Origin: Mangifera indica
Taxonomy: Eukaryota; Streptophyta; Magnoliopsida; Sapindales; Anacardiaceae
Direction: 5' to 3'
DNA length: 64,000 bases
NCBI RefSeq assembly: GCF_011075055.1
Contig: NC_058147.1
Coordinates: 14,632,001-14,696,000 of the forward strand
The notes below the pieces were generated by a model that saw only the letters and a program-made list of their open reading frames with translations, did no database searches and had not been told where the DNA came from. Shown piece by piece: positions 23,640 through 36,150 of the stretch. How positions within the stretch are numbered: the stretch's first letter is position 1; every line of letters starts with the position of its first letter. Both the position numbers and the translations under genes were made by a program.

Positions 23640-24310
23640 TTCTTCTTGTTCCCTAAAAAAGCCTTGTAATATCTCCTCTAGTGACCTACCTTCCCACAAT
23701 AGAAGAAAACAACATTTCCCTTCCCCATACCACTTGTTAGTTAAGTAGCAGTATCAGGTTGCTTCTTCACTTTGGGCTTGGGCTTAGCCTTAGCCTTGTT
23801 TTTGCCCTTAGCCTTGACTTTTGATGCTTGGGCTTTAACCATAAGTAGATTAGTCGAAGTTACCTTTCATACTTCTTGTTTAGCCTACTTGAGCATATGT
23901 AACAACTCCTTAAGAACCTTTTTGTTCAAGTTAAAATTCATGATGAAATTAGCCCAAGATTTAGAGAAAGATTTCAGCACCATGTCAATGGTAAGCTTAT
24001 TGTCCATGATAAAGCCTAAGCTCGTTAACCGCTTAATGCAGCTAATCATTTTGAGCATATGAGGTCCAACTTGTCCTCCCCCAAAGAGTTTGCAATCAAA
24101 CAACGCACTTGACATCTCATATCGTTCAGCCCTAGCACAAGTGTCATATAACTCTCGAAGATGTGTAAGTATGGATTGTGCATCCATTTCCTCATGTTGT
24201 TTTTGAAGTTCAAGTAATATGGAAGTTAACATGAGGCATTGAACTTCCATAGAGTCATTAAGATGCTTATTAAAAGTATCCTTTTGATCTTCAATGGTAT
24301 AACCCCGCAA
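23640..24310 (-). pseudogene. gag: Ty1/copia gag of copy C, longest surviving gag frame
   Basis: An open frame of 141 codons at 24310-23885 covers the UBN2-type Gag core, with a HLNDSMEVQCLMLTSILLEL segment, a MDAQSILTHLRELYD segment, and NFIMNFNLNKK at the end. Below it, in the minus direction, lies a Lys/Ala-rich tail (about 23830-23770), then a decayed zinc knuckle (about 23700-23650) in which FYCGKVGH is recognisable but a stop and a Cys-to-Tyr change follow. The true start is uncertain because related frames could begin slightly upstream. Confidence 0.75.
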
Positions 24311-25356
24311 GGATATATAGCCTTTTCTTTTGACGTAAAATAATCCGAAGATTTCTATACCAATTGGTGAAGTTGTTTCAAGTGAGCCTATTTTCTTTTT
24401 TGAGAATTGATCGATACATTGGGTTTGTCATGGTGATTATGTGATCTACAATTTACAAATAAAAAAATCAACAAATTTATTTAATTTATTAATATTCATT
24501 TTAATTAAAGATTTAATAATTAAAATACTCCCATTATTTTCCTCAAGCAAATAACCCTTACTATTGTACTCGAGAAGTTTTGGTGAACTTCCTAGTGGAC
24601 CAAGACTCCATTATATTAATTCTTCCTTTTGCTTTGGCAAACAAATTTGAATTAATTAATAAGTAAAATTCAAATTAATCACCAAAAGCCCATGATCTCA
24701 AGCTAGGTGTTACCCTAACAAATCACACAACCTCTAATGTGACTTTCATTATTAGTAAAATGTAACTCTCGTTATTAGTAAAATGGATACTACATATTTC
24801 CTTGCATCAATAAATGCATTCCTTACTCATGCCTCTAACATACTTTACCTTTATTTTGTGAACAAGCAAAGTACATTAGTTAAGTTAGACCCAATATGAT
24901 CTTCACATAATTTTTTAACTGGTAAAAGTGTACCCTTCGCTTTGGCAAACAAGGTCCAACGAACAACAGTTCAATTAAGGAATCATGTTGAAGGTTTTTT
25001 GGTAAACTAGTCACTAGGGTAAAAGAATATGACACATAAACCATACTCACACTGGCGATAACCCTCGAATCATGCAATCAATAGGATTTGAAGGTGATTT
25101 CATGCAACGACATGAAACTTACGACTTTCAACCAAAATTCAACCTGCAAATTTCAACAAAACTAAAAAAAATCAGATCACATCACTTAATAATTTAACAC
25201 AGTTTATGTTGTACATGATAGTCAATAAATTGTGCAACACGATTGCAAATCATCTTTACCCATTTTAATCTTAATTAATCCAATTACATGCAATCAATAC
25301 ATAAAATTAATCAAAACAAACCAACAGGTATATATTTTCATGAAAATATGCTAAGC
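24311..25356 (-). other. Untranslated leader of copia copy C
   Basis: Non-coding sequence between the primer site and gag. It shares blocks with the leaders of B and D, including TCGATACATTGGGTTTG and a pair of repeated words around 24740-24790 in which a short GTAACTCTCGTTATTAGTAAAATGGA segment is partly duplicated. I see no gene in it. Confidence 0.6.
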
Positions 25357-25372
25357 GGTGTCTTTGATACCA
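25357..25372 (-). promoter_or_regulatory. Degenerate Met-type primer binding site of copy C
   Basis: On the minus strand this reads TGGTATCAAAGACACC just inside the LTR. The first eight bases match the initiator-Met type site and the rest have drifted. The equivalent in copy D is at 46876-46888. Confidence 0.65.
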
Positions 25373-25373
25373 C

Positions 25374-25522
25374 TATAGTGTTTTCAAGGTGTCGATAGCT
25401 GACAACACAAAAAAATTAAAAATTTTAAAAACAAAGAATCCCAAAAACCCAAACCAAGATACCCGTTTTAGAGCATATATTCATGAATCATATAAAACAC
25501 TCATAAAGTGTTTTAGGCTTAT
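25374..25522 (-). repeat. Truncated 5' LTR of copy C
   Basis: About 150 bp match the beginning of 9644-11305 closely (GTTTTCAAGGTGTCGATA, GAATCCCAAAAACCC, AACACTCATA) and then stop abruptly near 25522. Its terminal bases read TATAG rather than TGTAG. The rest of the LTR is missing, so copy C lost its outer 5' end. Confidence 0.72.
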
Positions 25523-26356
25523 ATGATGTTGCATCAATGGTAGAACCAAATGCAAGTTGATTCCCCATTATAGCCTAGATGGCTCTTTGAATTTTCTCTG
25601 TACTAGTTTTTATGATTATGTCCAAGTTAATTTTCTCAATTAGTGGTCACATTATTGAGGATAAAAGACACCTGTTAACCAATGAGATTATTGAAATCAT
25701 TACATTTTGTACGATTGGATACATGGAGATAGAAAATTACAGAACCAACATGAACATTATAAATTGCACAACCAATTCAATGACATAAACTTAGAAGACA
25801 ATACGGAGTTGATTAATGATAACACATAATTGTTAGTATACAAATTTATACTTATTGTAAGTTCACATAGTTTAATTAGTTGCACATTATAGTTTTAATC
25901 ATCCAACTCTAAATCAATAATACATATGTATTATTCAGTTACAACTTATATTGATCATACTCATTATATATAATTATTTATATTTTCATGAATTGTATTT
26001 AAAAATTTTTTACTAAAATATTAATAAGATTTAACAAATTTTGTTAACAAATTTAATAGATAGATGTGAAATCGACTTTTTTCAAACTTAAATGGTGGGA
26101 ATATTTTGTCACATTATCAAACCTTGGGTGGAAAATAGTCATTTGGCCTCACTAAATAAATAAAATTTATAAAAGTAAATTACATTTTCCTTTCCAAGGT
26201 TTGGCCTAAAAACATTTTTCTACCCCTGATTGGCATAAATAACATTTTTCCACAAAAATTCAAACTATGTTAAAAAAATTACAACATAAGGGCAAAATAG
26301 TAATTTTTCCATCCATTAATTTTGAAAGAAAGACAAAATATTAGATCCAAACATTT
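25523..26356. other. AT-rich spacer with a possible Mutator-like end
   Basis: There is no open frame or recognisable gene. The segment at about 26115-26141 reads AACCTTGGGTGGAAAATAGTCATTTGGCC when split into short words. Its reverse complement resembles the terminal sequence of the palindromic element at 37576-38372 (GGCCAAAGGACTATTGCC). I could not find a matching left end, so this may be only a remnant. Confidence 0.4.
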
Positions 26357-28745
26357 TGTAACACCTACAAATATATCTCAAGGGTAAAACAGGTTTTATG
26401 CATAAGTTAATGTAATTTGAAAGTCAAAATATGAATTTTGGATGACACACAACCATGTATAATGAGGTCAAGCTCGTGTGTCATGTCACAATAGCCAGAT
26501 AAGATGATTTCATGTAAAATTTAAATTTAAGTAATACACGGTTGTGTGCCTTAAACACACGCCTATATGTGCATGAAACGCGGTTTCAATTTATAAAAGA
26601 CACGTTACTGTATTTTATGGAGGATCATTATCAAACCCTAAATGAACAAAATCCTCCCAACAGTGAGAGAGAGCAAAGTTTGACAATCAAACTTTCATGT
26701 AGTGCCTTTAACAACTCAATTCCAACGATGTGGTAAAGGGAAAGAAAGAGAGAAGAAAGCTTGGTGATCATCTTGGTTGCGATAAAATCACCAAGAGGTA
26801 AGTAGACTTGATCTACTTCCGTTTTGTGATGATTTATGTTGTATAATTTGTAGATACCTCTAGAGATCATGTTTCACACAATTGTATGATTGATGATGTT
26901 GTTTAATATGTTGATTAAATGAAAACGTGAAAAGTTGATCAAATTAGTTTATAAATCAAAGAATAGTAGGTCATGTAATGGCTTTGAAAACTTATATGTT
27001 GATCATTATGCCTTTTTTTTTTTTTATGTTATAAGATTTCTAGAATGGTTGAATAACCACTAGGAATGATGCCTTGACTGTTTATGTTGGTGAGAAGATA
27101 TTTCGGTGTTGATATTGTTTATGTAATGGAAATAATTGGTGAGATCAAGTTACTAAGAATTTCTCTTGTTATTAGAATATGTATATATGGATTATAAGCC
27201 CTTTGTGTGTGTGTAATCACGTTAAGATGATAGAGACACATAAAAACCTAGGTCAAAATAAGAAACTATGGCCTTGATTAGGCTCTAGGTATGCCATATG
27301 GTCATATGGTATGAGACACATGCCCATGTGTGTGTATTTCATATTTCAAGCTGAGTTTTTTTGGTGTTCTGGTGATCGTCAAATATTGTTGATGGGTTAA
27401 TAGTTGACTATGACACATGAACTTCTTGTGTGTAACTTTAGCAAAATTGTGTGTAGGGTAAAATGACCAAAATACCCTTGAGAAGAAGTGTATTTAGGAA
27501 AAGAATAGAGAAGGAAAGTAGAATAATTATTTGAAAGTACATGCCTGTGTTAGATAAAGCACACGCCCCGTGTGTTTATAAATAGTGAAACACGAGTAGA
27601 AGTCATGAGAAAGTAACTATGTATGGATAAAGTAAATAGACATGCTCGTGTGTATAGGGTTGAAGCAAGAAAAGAGTAAGGAAACTAGGCTAGAGATTTA
27701 AAGGTCATCCTAGGTAACAATACAGAGATTTCGAATACACAATAGTTACCCACATGCCTAAGAGTTAAGTTATAATATGACACGAGATATACTATTAGGT
27801 AGAAGCAAGAACGAGTCAATGTTAGTTATGGTTTGAGACGTATGCATGCTAGACATTACAGGATCATTACGAAAAGGTATAATTAGTACACCTTCACTGG
27901 GACATTGGACCCACAGTAAAGCCCAATAGGACATTAGACCTACAATAAGGTACTTGCTCACAGTAAAACCCAATTGAGATATAGTTTGATGTAGTAAAAT
28001 AGAAAGATAGCTCACATGACCAAAATGTCAAATCCTTGTATTCGATCTAGATTTATTGGCCTATCATATAGTTATAGTTACAACTTTTAGATTTAAATGC
28101 TTCTATCAAGTTTGGAATGGTCACGTCATATAGGAATCTAGGGGAATGGTTTCTTAGTGACTGAGTGGGATATAGTTTGACCTAAAAGTTATGATATACA
28201 GTCTAGACAGTCCATAGAACACAGTATGAGCATAAAGATAGCATACCCATTATCATCCATAGAGGAGTTTAATACCGATTTCAGATGACAAAGTTAGCAT
28301 GGGTTAAGAATAAGGACATTTTTTAGATTTTAGTAAAAGTTATTAGTAAAGTCTCCTACTTACTTAGTGATATATTACTCACTCTTTTACTTTCATGTGT
28401 GTAAGTACAGACAATCATTATGGCTACAAGATAAGCAACGGTTAAAGGCATAGAGTTTTGAGGGCATTTCATCATTGTAGTTTCTTTTTAGATTTTTCCT
28501 TCGATAGTTTTTATTCATGTATTTAACTGCACATTATAACTTTCTAGTTCTCGTTTTATGGTTTAAATATCTTTTGTACGCTTCCAACTGATGTTTTGAT
28601 CAAAGATATTTTAATAATTTTATAAAGCTTAATAAATATGGTTTTATTCAAATGTTTTTTATTTTTTTAAATGTTTTAAAATAATTGCATACTCAAAATA
28701 GATAATTTGGTCACTCATTCCCTCTGTGGGCAGTATTAAAATAAC
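26357..28745 (+). repeat. Probable old solo LTR of a gypsy element
   Basis: The unit starts TGTAACACCTACAAATATATCTC, much as the intact chromovirus LTR starts TGTAATACCCTC. It is a similar length (about 2.39 kb) and has a TATA-like TTTATAAAAGA near 26593. Near 27890-27985 it holds short repeats built on CACAGTAAAGCCCAAT and CCTACAATAAGG that recall the minisatellite of the intact LTR. The end near 28745 (ATAACA) is not certain and I could not confirm a flanking duplication. No internal region follows, hence a solo LTR. A truncated fragment with the same kind of tail lies at 1-195. Confidence 0.55.
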
Positions 28746-29377
28746 AATTTAACATTTAAAAAGCTTTAAGAACTTACAAATTAACCTCTTAAATTTTTTT
28801 CAAACCCTCGTACATTTTGAAACTATTGTATAATCCTCATAGTTATAAAATGACATTTTACACACATAATTTGTAGATTATTTTCAATTATTTGGGAGAG
28901 TAATTACTATTTTTAATCCATTGGGGATAGAGTGGTAATTCAAAATTTTTAAAAGATTCCCAAACATTTTTTTGAATTTTGAATGACTCCTAAAAATTGT
29001 CAAAAAGACTTCCAATTTTTTAAAAATTTATAATTTACCTGTGATATATAATTTTACGACAAAGACACCCTTATCTTAAGGAATAAAGGAAAAAAAAAGT
29101 GATGGTATAAGGAAATGGAAAAAAAAAAGACTTTTTATATAATTTAGATATTTAAACGCTTATTTTTAATTTTTGTTAATTTATAGATATATACAAGATT
29201 TGAAAAATAAAATAGTAAAGATAAAATGATAATTTTATTTTCTAATATTGTTGTTTTATTAACAAAGTTTAATTTTGGGTGAGAAAATGTTATTTGTGCC
29301 AAGTAAATAATAAAATAAAAAAAGCGGAGGTTTTTCCCAAATCCATTTACCCATATGTATATATGAGTAGTGTTATA

Positions 29378-29497
29378 TAAATAATTTTATCTACAAATAA
29401 TGATGTGTCATCTTGTAGTTGAATAGTTATAAATTAATAAAAAACTAACATCTACTCATATATTAACACATCATTATTTGTATATAAAGTTATGTGA
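29378..29497. repeat. Small inverted repeat, MITE-like
   Basis: The left arm around ACAAATAATGATGTGT (29393-29408) pairs with ACACATCATTATTTGT (29466-29481), and pairing extends with mismatches to about 33 bp per arm. The AT-rich loop is about 55 bp. It looks like a short foldback MITE. The superfamily is unclear, and no clean target duplication was identified. Confidence 0.5.
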
Positions 29498-30238
29498 AAA
29501 AATTATAAATATAATTTTATTAATATATATATATATAATTATATATACAAATAAACTTTAATAACTTTCCTATTTATATATAAAACCATGCTAACAAACA
29601 AACTTTAACAACTTTTTTATACAGATCATTTTGTCAAATACTATGTATCAAATTATATAAATAATATTTATATACGGAGAGAGATATCCACTAAATATAT
29701 TAGAGTTACTCTTAAACCATTCATCATTATTTGTATATTAATTAAATCAATGCCAACAATTACAAGACTTTATACAAACCCCACAACGCTTATTCATGCA
29801 ACGCTCTCAACTACAATTATTCTCCATATTTTTTATTACAAAATCATATTAATATTAGGAGTGTAAGAATAAAAATACAAATATAAAATACAAATTGCAG
29901 CTAAGCATTATATTATAAAATAAAGTTAATTATAGGAATCTTTCTGTAATCTAACTTTTATGGTCCGCACCCCCAATTTAACACCCACACGTAATCTCAA
30001 TTTCTTTTCTACGTTACTTTTCTTATCTGTCAATAAAAGAAATTTAAAAAAAAAAAAAAGTTTTTTATTCTATAAAAATTCAAAATATCAGATAAACCAG
30101 CCAACAGCTTTGGGTTGCTTTAAGAAGCAGGAAAAGTGTGGTGCCCACAATGAAAAAGACAAAATACTCCCTTGGAATATCGTTTTCGGCCGGCTTTTCC
30201 AAGTATCATTACATGACAGCCTGTTATGCGGCGTATGA

Positions 30239-30244
30239 CACGTG
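30239..30244. promoter_or_regulatory. G-box CACGTG in ACACGTGGC context
   Basis: A perfect CACGTG lies in an ABRE-like context within a locally GC-richer block (about 30090-30470). bHLH or bZIP factors bind such sites. It is 3.2 kb upstream of the patellin start, so a link to that gene is only a possibility. Confidence 0.4.
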
Positions 30245-33200
30245 GCAAAAGTAGAAATGTTGTGGCACATTATTGTGTGTGATGGTCCAGCACGAATGGA
30301 TCCTGTGATTTTATTCTTATTGACAGCTCTGTCACTCTGTTTCTTTTTTATCATCAAGATTTTGTCAATAATAATAGATAATGGCAAGGAAGAATAATCT
30401 ACTACTTCCGTGCACACCGGTATCTTGTTATTTCTTAGTTTTGAGATTGTGAAGCCCATTGTTTTTGAATTGAACAGATGGACAGCTAAGCCGACTATTT
30501 CACAACATATATATGACTAAATATAAAATTCATGATATGAAATGTCCAACCATTGCATAAATTAATTAATATGATTTTTAGTACCTTGAGGAAATAATCT
30601 ATCAAGTCAAATATTTAACCCAAATAGAAAATGACAATTTTGTTTTTTTAATTTTATTATTATTAGTACTATTTGTGAAACAATATTAAATTTAGAAAAT
30701 GGAGTCAAGACAACAACAAGTATTTTCTACTTCTTGTTGTAAACACTCTCATCCAAATATTTATTATGGTATTATTATTAATTAACATCATCACAACACA
30801 ATATAACCGTACGCAATAAAGAGAATTGTCTTGTTTTCTATTTTAATTTATTTATTGGTATATCATCATTATGAGATTGCGGATGCTAACTCATATCCAT
30901 AAGACAAAAAGAATAAATATCAGTATCTGTATTAATTTGGAAATTAATTTTGAAAGAATAGGGTAATACTTAATGGCATATAATTGTTGATATCTAAATT
31001 CATATTTATTAGTGCATAAATAATTAGATATTAAATTATTAAATAAACACTAAAAATTTAAAATTTTATTTTTACTCGAGATTTCATGTTTGTGATAAGG
31101 TAGGATTTGAATTAGACATGATAATTCAAGTTATATAAAAAATTTTATCCCTAATTTAACCCTTAAATATTCAAGTTAACTCGATTTGACTTAAAATTAT
31201 TTATTATTTTCACTTTTTAAAACATTTTACCATTTTAATTTATTCACTAAATTACCTCAACTAACGATTAATAAAATACATAATATAACATTTTGTCTTA
31301 TTTAATAAAAAAACATATGAGTAATTACAATTATATACAATTTATAAAGATTTTAACTGTTGTTTATATTGTCTTTCAACATTTTTATAATTTATCTCTA
31401 ACAAATTCTATTAAATTAATATTTTTCTAAAACATTTGAATTGATTCGGGTCATATCAAGTTACTTTCGTTTGAACTCTACCACCATCCACTTTAATTTT
31501 GAGTTGTACTAGGTTGCTTAAAATAAATTTTGTGTTATAAAAACTTAACTCTAACCCAATTTTTTTTTTCATATTATATCATGTCAAGTAAATTGGTCGT
31601 GTTAAAAATTGTTAGCTTTAACTTAAACTAGGTTGGACGTTGGTTGAACTTAATTTGAATTCAAATCGAGTTTAAGCTAGGAGAGTTCGCTCTTTTTTTA
31701 AATCAAGTCAAACTATTAAATGAAGTATGACTTAGTCCAACTTGCAATCCCAAGAATTGTTTGATTCGGTTTGAACTTGATTTTACTTATACTAAGCAAT
31801 TATTAAAAACGATATCGTTTTATCAATTATTAAATAAAACAATATTATTTTATTAATGAGTCATGAACTCGAGCTATGAATTTAAGCCAATGATTTTTGC
31901 CATGAACTTGATCTGAACCTTTTTTTATTTAAATCGAATCCAAATTACTCTTAATTTTAACTCAACAAACTCGAACTATATTATTTTTCATTCAAGTCAA
32001 ACTTGAACAAAAATATATTCAAACTTGATTTGATTCATATCCATCCTTAATATATAGTGACTGAAATATATCCAATGGATATCAATTCACTGTTTAAACA
32101 TTGGCTACTACTAAATATTTGTTTATCCCCTCATTTTATTTATTGAAAAATATCACTAAATCCTTGTAAGTTACAACCAACAAAAAATAATTTTATCCCC
32201 TTATTTCAATTAAAAAAAAAAAAAATCAGACATCAACGTATAGTAGATATCACTTAATCCCTTCATTTAGCTTGCTGTAAAATATTATTTACCTTAGGTG
32301 TTTTTTTTTTTTTGCCTAGTAAAATTTCCTTTATCCCTAGACATATTTTTCCCTTAAAACACTAATTGGAAACTTTCATTTTACCCTACATGAACCGGCA
32401 AATCATGCCCACCTATTTCAATTTTTTTTTTATCCTTGATTCATTTTCATAGATTCCTATATCAGATCTATCATTTTGAGTTAAAAAATAAAAAAAAACC
32501 ACCATTACCTTGATGAAATGAAATGATTTCATCTATTAAATTTGTTTTTCTGGTCAAGCGTACAAGTAATTATTAGTTTTACAGTAAAACAAAAACATTT
32601 ATATTAATTTATTAAATTAAACCATGAATAATATTATGAGGGTGTACATATATTTTGCTTAAACTTATTGGGACATAAAGATATATTTTTTATTTTGTTT
32701 CAAAAATTATTATATTTACTTTATATGTATATATATGATATTCTAATTTTGATACTTTTTAATGTAATATATATATTTTATCCAATTTTTGAGTGTGTGA
32801 TTATTGTTGTTGAAACTAATGATAAGTATACTCAAAATTTTTAAAATACAAAAAAACTCAATTTTTTTAATTTAAAAACTCTTAATAAATTTTATTAATA
32901 TTTTAAAAAATATAATTTATTTCTAAATATAATATGTGTATATTTTTATTAATAAATTTTTATTATTTTAAGTAAAATTAATATAAAATAAGATAAAAAT
33001 AATTTAATAAAAATTTTAATGAATTTTATTAAAACATTTGACGAAAGAATCATTTCATGCAGCCCGGAGTGGAAAATACTCAAAATAGTCGTTTGTCCTG
33101 TAATAATTACCCTACGTTTTTACTATTTAAAATTCTTAGTATTTCTTGTATCCTCAAACAAACAAAATAAAAAAAAAATTATTTAAATTGAATAAGTTAA

Positions 33201-33458
33201 TGATATTGAAGTGATGTGGGGTCCAATGACAAAGTGGTGTAATAGCTGGCAAATAGTTCTGACAGACTGTTTCTTCTTTGCCCACCTCCACCCCTCTCTC
33301 TTCCCTTCTCATTTTAAGACTTTACTGCTTTCTTCCTCCCTCTCTCTCTCTCTCTCTCATTCTAATTTTTTCCACTTGTAATTTCTCCTTCATCTACCCC
33401 TTCTCTTTCGATATCCTTTGTCTTTTTTTATCCTTTATTGCTCTTTCTTAATTTGATC
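33201..33458 (+). promoter_or_regulatory. Promoter-proximal region and 5' UTR of the patellin gene
   Basis: A CCAAT word lies at about 33221. A pyrimidine-rich stretch follows, with a (TC)n run at about 33337-33358 and further CT-rich text up to the start codon. Pyrimidine patches of this kind are common near plant transcription starts and in 5' leaders. I see no convincing TATA box close to it, so the exact start of transcription is not placed. Confidence 0.5.
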
Positions 33459-35834
33459 ATGGCTGAGGAGACACAAAAGCCGGCAGCTGCTTCTGAAACC
33501 CCTCCACCAACTGAACAAGTTGTTGAGAAACCCATCACTGAGAATGACCCACTTCCACCTGCACCTGAACCTGAGCCTGAGGCTCCTGAGACCGGCAAGC
33601 CCACCACTGAAGAAGCCATTGAAGAGGCTATTGAAGCTGAGAAATCATCCAAACCTGTTGAAGAAGACAAGATTGTTCAATCCACTTCTTTCAAGGAGGA
33701 GTCTAACGTTGTTGGTGAGCTTCCCGACCCTGAGAAGAAAGCTCTTGATGAGTTGAAGCTACTTATTCAAGAAGCTCTCAACAAGCATGAGTTCACTGCC
33801 CCGCCTCCTCCTCCTCCGCCTGCTAAAGAAGAAGAGAAGGTTCCTGAACCAGTCAAGGTCAAAGAGGCTTCTGAAGAACCTAAACCCGAGGAAGCCAAAC
33901 CTGAGGAAGCTAAAGCCGAGGAAGAAACTAAACCAGAAGAATCCTCCAAAACGGAGGTTGAAACACCCGGTATAAATTATTTATTTATCTTTTTTATCAT
34001 TTATAAATAATTCATGTTTTGAACCTTGTATTCACATCATAGTTAAATATGCTACAGTTGAAGCAGCTCCAGCTGCTGTTGAAGTTGAAGCAAAAGAGGA
34101 GGAAAAGACTCCTCCACCGCCAGCTGAGGTGGCGGAGACAGTTGTGGTTGCTGAAGTGGTTGAAACTGTAACGGCTATTGTTGATGAAGATGGAGCCAAA
34201 ACAGTGGAAGCTATTGAAGAAACAATAATTGCAGTTTCGGCTCCGGCTGCCGTGGAAGAGGCAGCTCCAGCCGAGGTGACTCCTGCAGAAGAACCTAAAG
34301 AAGAAGACGCCATTCCTATTCAACCGGAAGAGGTTTACGTATGGGGAATTCCACTTCTGGGAGATGAAAGAAGTGATACAATCCTCTTAAAGTTCCTTAG
34401 AGCCAGGGATTTTAAGGTCAAGGAGGCTTTCACTATGATCAAGAACACCGTTATCTGGCGAAAGCAGTTCGGAATTGATTCGCTGCTGGAAGAGGATCTT
34501 GGAAATGAGTGGGATAAAGTGGTTTTTATGCATGGATTTGATAAGGAAGGCCATCCTGTGTGTTATAATGTGTTCGGTGAATTCCAAAACAAGGAGTTGT
34601 ATCAGAATACTTTTGCTGATGATGAGAAGCGCACCAAATTCTTGAGGTGGAGGATTCAACTTCTGGAGAAAAGCATTAGAAAACTTGATTTCAGTCCAAG
34701 TGGAATCTGTACTCTTGTTCAGGTTAATGACCTTAAGAATTTTTCTGGACTTAAGAGGGAGCTCAGGCTGGCTACCAACCAAGCTCTGCAACTTCTTCAA
34801 GATAATTATCCAGAGTTTGTTGCTAAACAGGTAAGTTGATCCGCCATTAATTTTGACCATACAAAAATAGTCAGTTATATATATGTTTTAACAATCCTCT
34901 CCGTATTTGTTTTGGTTATTTAAAGGTGTTCATCAATGTTCCGTGGTGGTATCTTGCCTTCAATAGAATGATTAGTCCTTTCTTCACTCAGAGGACCAAG
35001 AGCAAGTTTGTTTTTGCTGGCCCATCCAAATCTTCAGATGCCCTTTTCAAGTATGTACAAATTCTTCCAATCTGTTAATTGACTTGATCATCTATGGTTG
35101 TTGCTTCATTTAATGGATCTTTGTAACTCCAGTTATTGAATATTGATCATTTATATCACTCTATCTGTGGTTCCCACTCTCCTTTCATTTCCCTTTAGTA
35201 CTAAAGGGATTGGCTCCATTAGATTCAGTCCTTGGCAATTTTTTCATCAGTGTGTATTCGGATTGGCTCCATCTAATAACCTTTTTATTGCAAACAGATA
35301 TATAGCTCCGGAACAGGTACCAGTTCAGTATGGTGGACTGAGTCGGGAGGGTGAGCAGGAATTTGCAACAGTTGATGCTGCCACTGAAATTACAGTCAAG
35401 CCTGCTGCCAAACACATTATTGAATTCCCAGCTGATGAGGTTTTTCCACCATAATTAATATGTTTATAAATAACCCTATTTTCGCATAAACTGCTAGGAA
35501 TTAGTGACGACTCAATTTTATTCTTTGATGCATTGTGTTTGAATTACATGTTGATTATGTAATTTGTTAATTTTTACAGAAGAGCATTCTGGTTTGGGAA
35601 CTCCGAGTTCTGGGGTGGGATGTGAGCTATGGAGCTGAATTTGTGCCAAGTGCGGAAGGCAGCTACACTGTAATTGTTTCAAAGACAAGGAAGATTGCAC
35701 CTATTGATGAACCAGTTATCTCTGACACTTATAAAATTGGTGAACCTGGCAAGGTGGTGCTCACCGTTGATAACCAGAGCTCTAAGAAGAAGAAGCTCCT
35801 ATACAGGTCCAAGACCAAGCCAACCTCTGATTAA
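33459..35834 (+). CDS. PATL: Patellin, SEC14-GOLD phosphoinositide-binding protein (5 exons)
   Basis: Patellins bind phosphoinositides through a SEC14 domain and act in membrane trafficking, cell-plate formation and auxin-related processes. Exons: 33459-33969, 34043-34830, 34926-35050, 35298-35439 and 35580-35834. All introns are GT-AG, and phases join in frame to give 606 residues, within the family range. The start ATG has G at +4 and an A three bases before it. Residues 1 to about 270 are an acidic, Pro/Glu-rich disordered region with a PPPPPPP run and KPEEAKPEEAKAEEE repeats. CRAL-TRIO N-terminal helices (DTILLKFLRARDFK) start near 282, the SEC14 fold runs about 328-489 (GFDKEGHPVCYNVFGE, INVPWWYLAFNRMISPF, YIAPEQVPVQYGGL), and a GOLD domain runs about 500-600 (VWELRVLGWDVSYGAEF). 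No lesions are seen. The long acidic N-terminus resembles the larger members of the family, such as PATL3/PATL5-like proteins, but I do not fix the paralogue. Confidence 0.96.
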
Positions 35835-36150
35835 ACCTTTGAGTGAATGATTACTCAATGCTATTCTGGAGTTTCAATATCTTATCAACTAGAAGGCATT
35901 ACATTGGACAAATATGAAAGGGTTCTTTTGTTTTATGATAGAGGGTTTGATTTATTTTTGGTTGAATTTTAATTTAAAAGTTTAAACTTGGGGGAATTTC
36001 ATTTATATTAATTTTTTTTCCTATTAGTTTTGGGGACTTTGGTGGTCTGCTTTTGGATGGGGATGTGTGTGGAATGTGGACAGAAACTCTAAATTTATTT
36101 TTGATACATAATGCCTGTAAAATTTGTGTAAAATTTGTTCATGTATTAAG
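35835..36150 (+). other. Likely 3' UTR of the patellin gene
   Basis: The sequence after the TAA at 35832-35834 stays less AT-biased and gene-like up to about 36130, with T-rich and TTTGT-type elements such as CCTGTAAAATTTGTGT near 36112 that could serve as polyadenylation context. I see no AATAAA. The end point is an estimate. Confidence 0.4.

Larger units (their letters stand above)
28746..33200. other. AT-rich intergenic region upstream of the patellin gene
   Basis: There are no supportable coding regions. Content is mostly A/T runs, short TA microsatellites (for example near 29525), a small inverted repeat at 29378-29497, and a less AT-rich block at about 30090-30470 with a G-box. At 31430-32050 lies degenerate text in which short TCAAGT, AACTCGA and AAATCGAA words recur on both strands, typical of an eroded non-coding repeat. 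Short open frames here have no protein-like pattern. Confidence 0.5.

Noticed and set aside
27890..27985. Short spaced repeats considered as a CRISPR-like array
   Set aside because: The unit spacing is irregular, the repeats are imperfect, and the context is a plant LTR.
29960..30459. Overlapping open frames of 92 and 123 codons in a GC-richer block
   Set aside because: There is no recognisable domain, the frames lie on opposite strands with unremarkable starts, and no splice or neighbour support was found. The block may be a regulatory or noncoding sequence, which cannot be settled here.
33428..34323. Minus-strand open frames rich in Ser/Ala/Gly opposite patellin exons 1 and 2
   Set aside because: They are the mirror of the Glu/Pro/Ala-rich coding strand. 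The plus-strand frame has consistent splice phases and conserved domains.
35143..35454. Open frame reading through patellin intron 3 into exon 4
   Set aside because: Only the part after 35298 matches the SEC14 end. The preceding part is intron with a good GT donor at 35051 and AG acceptor at 35296-35297.
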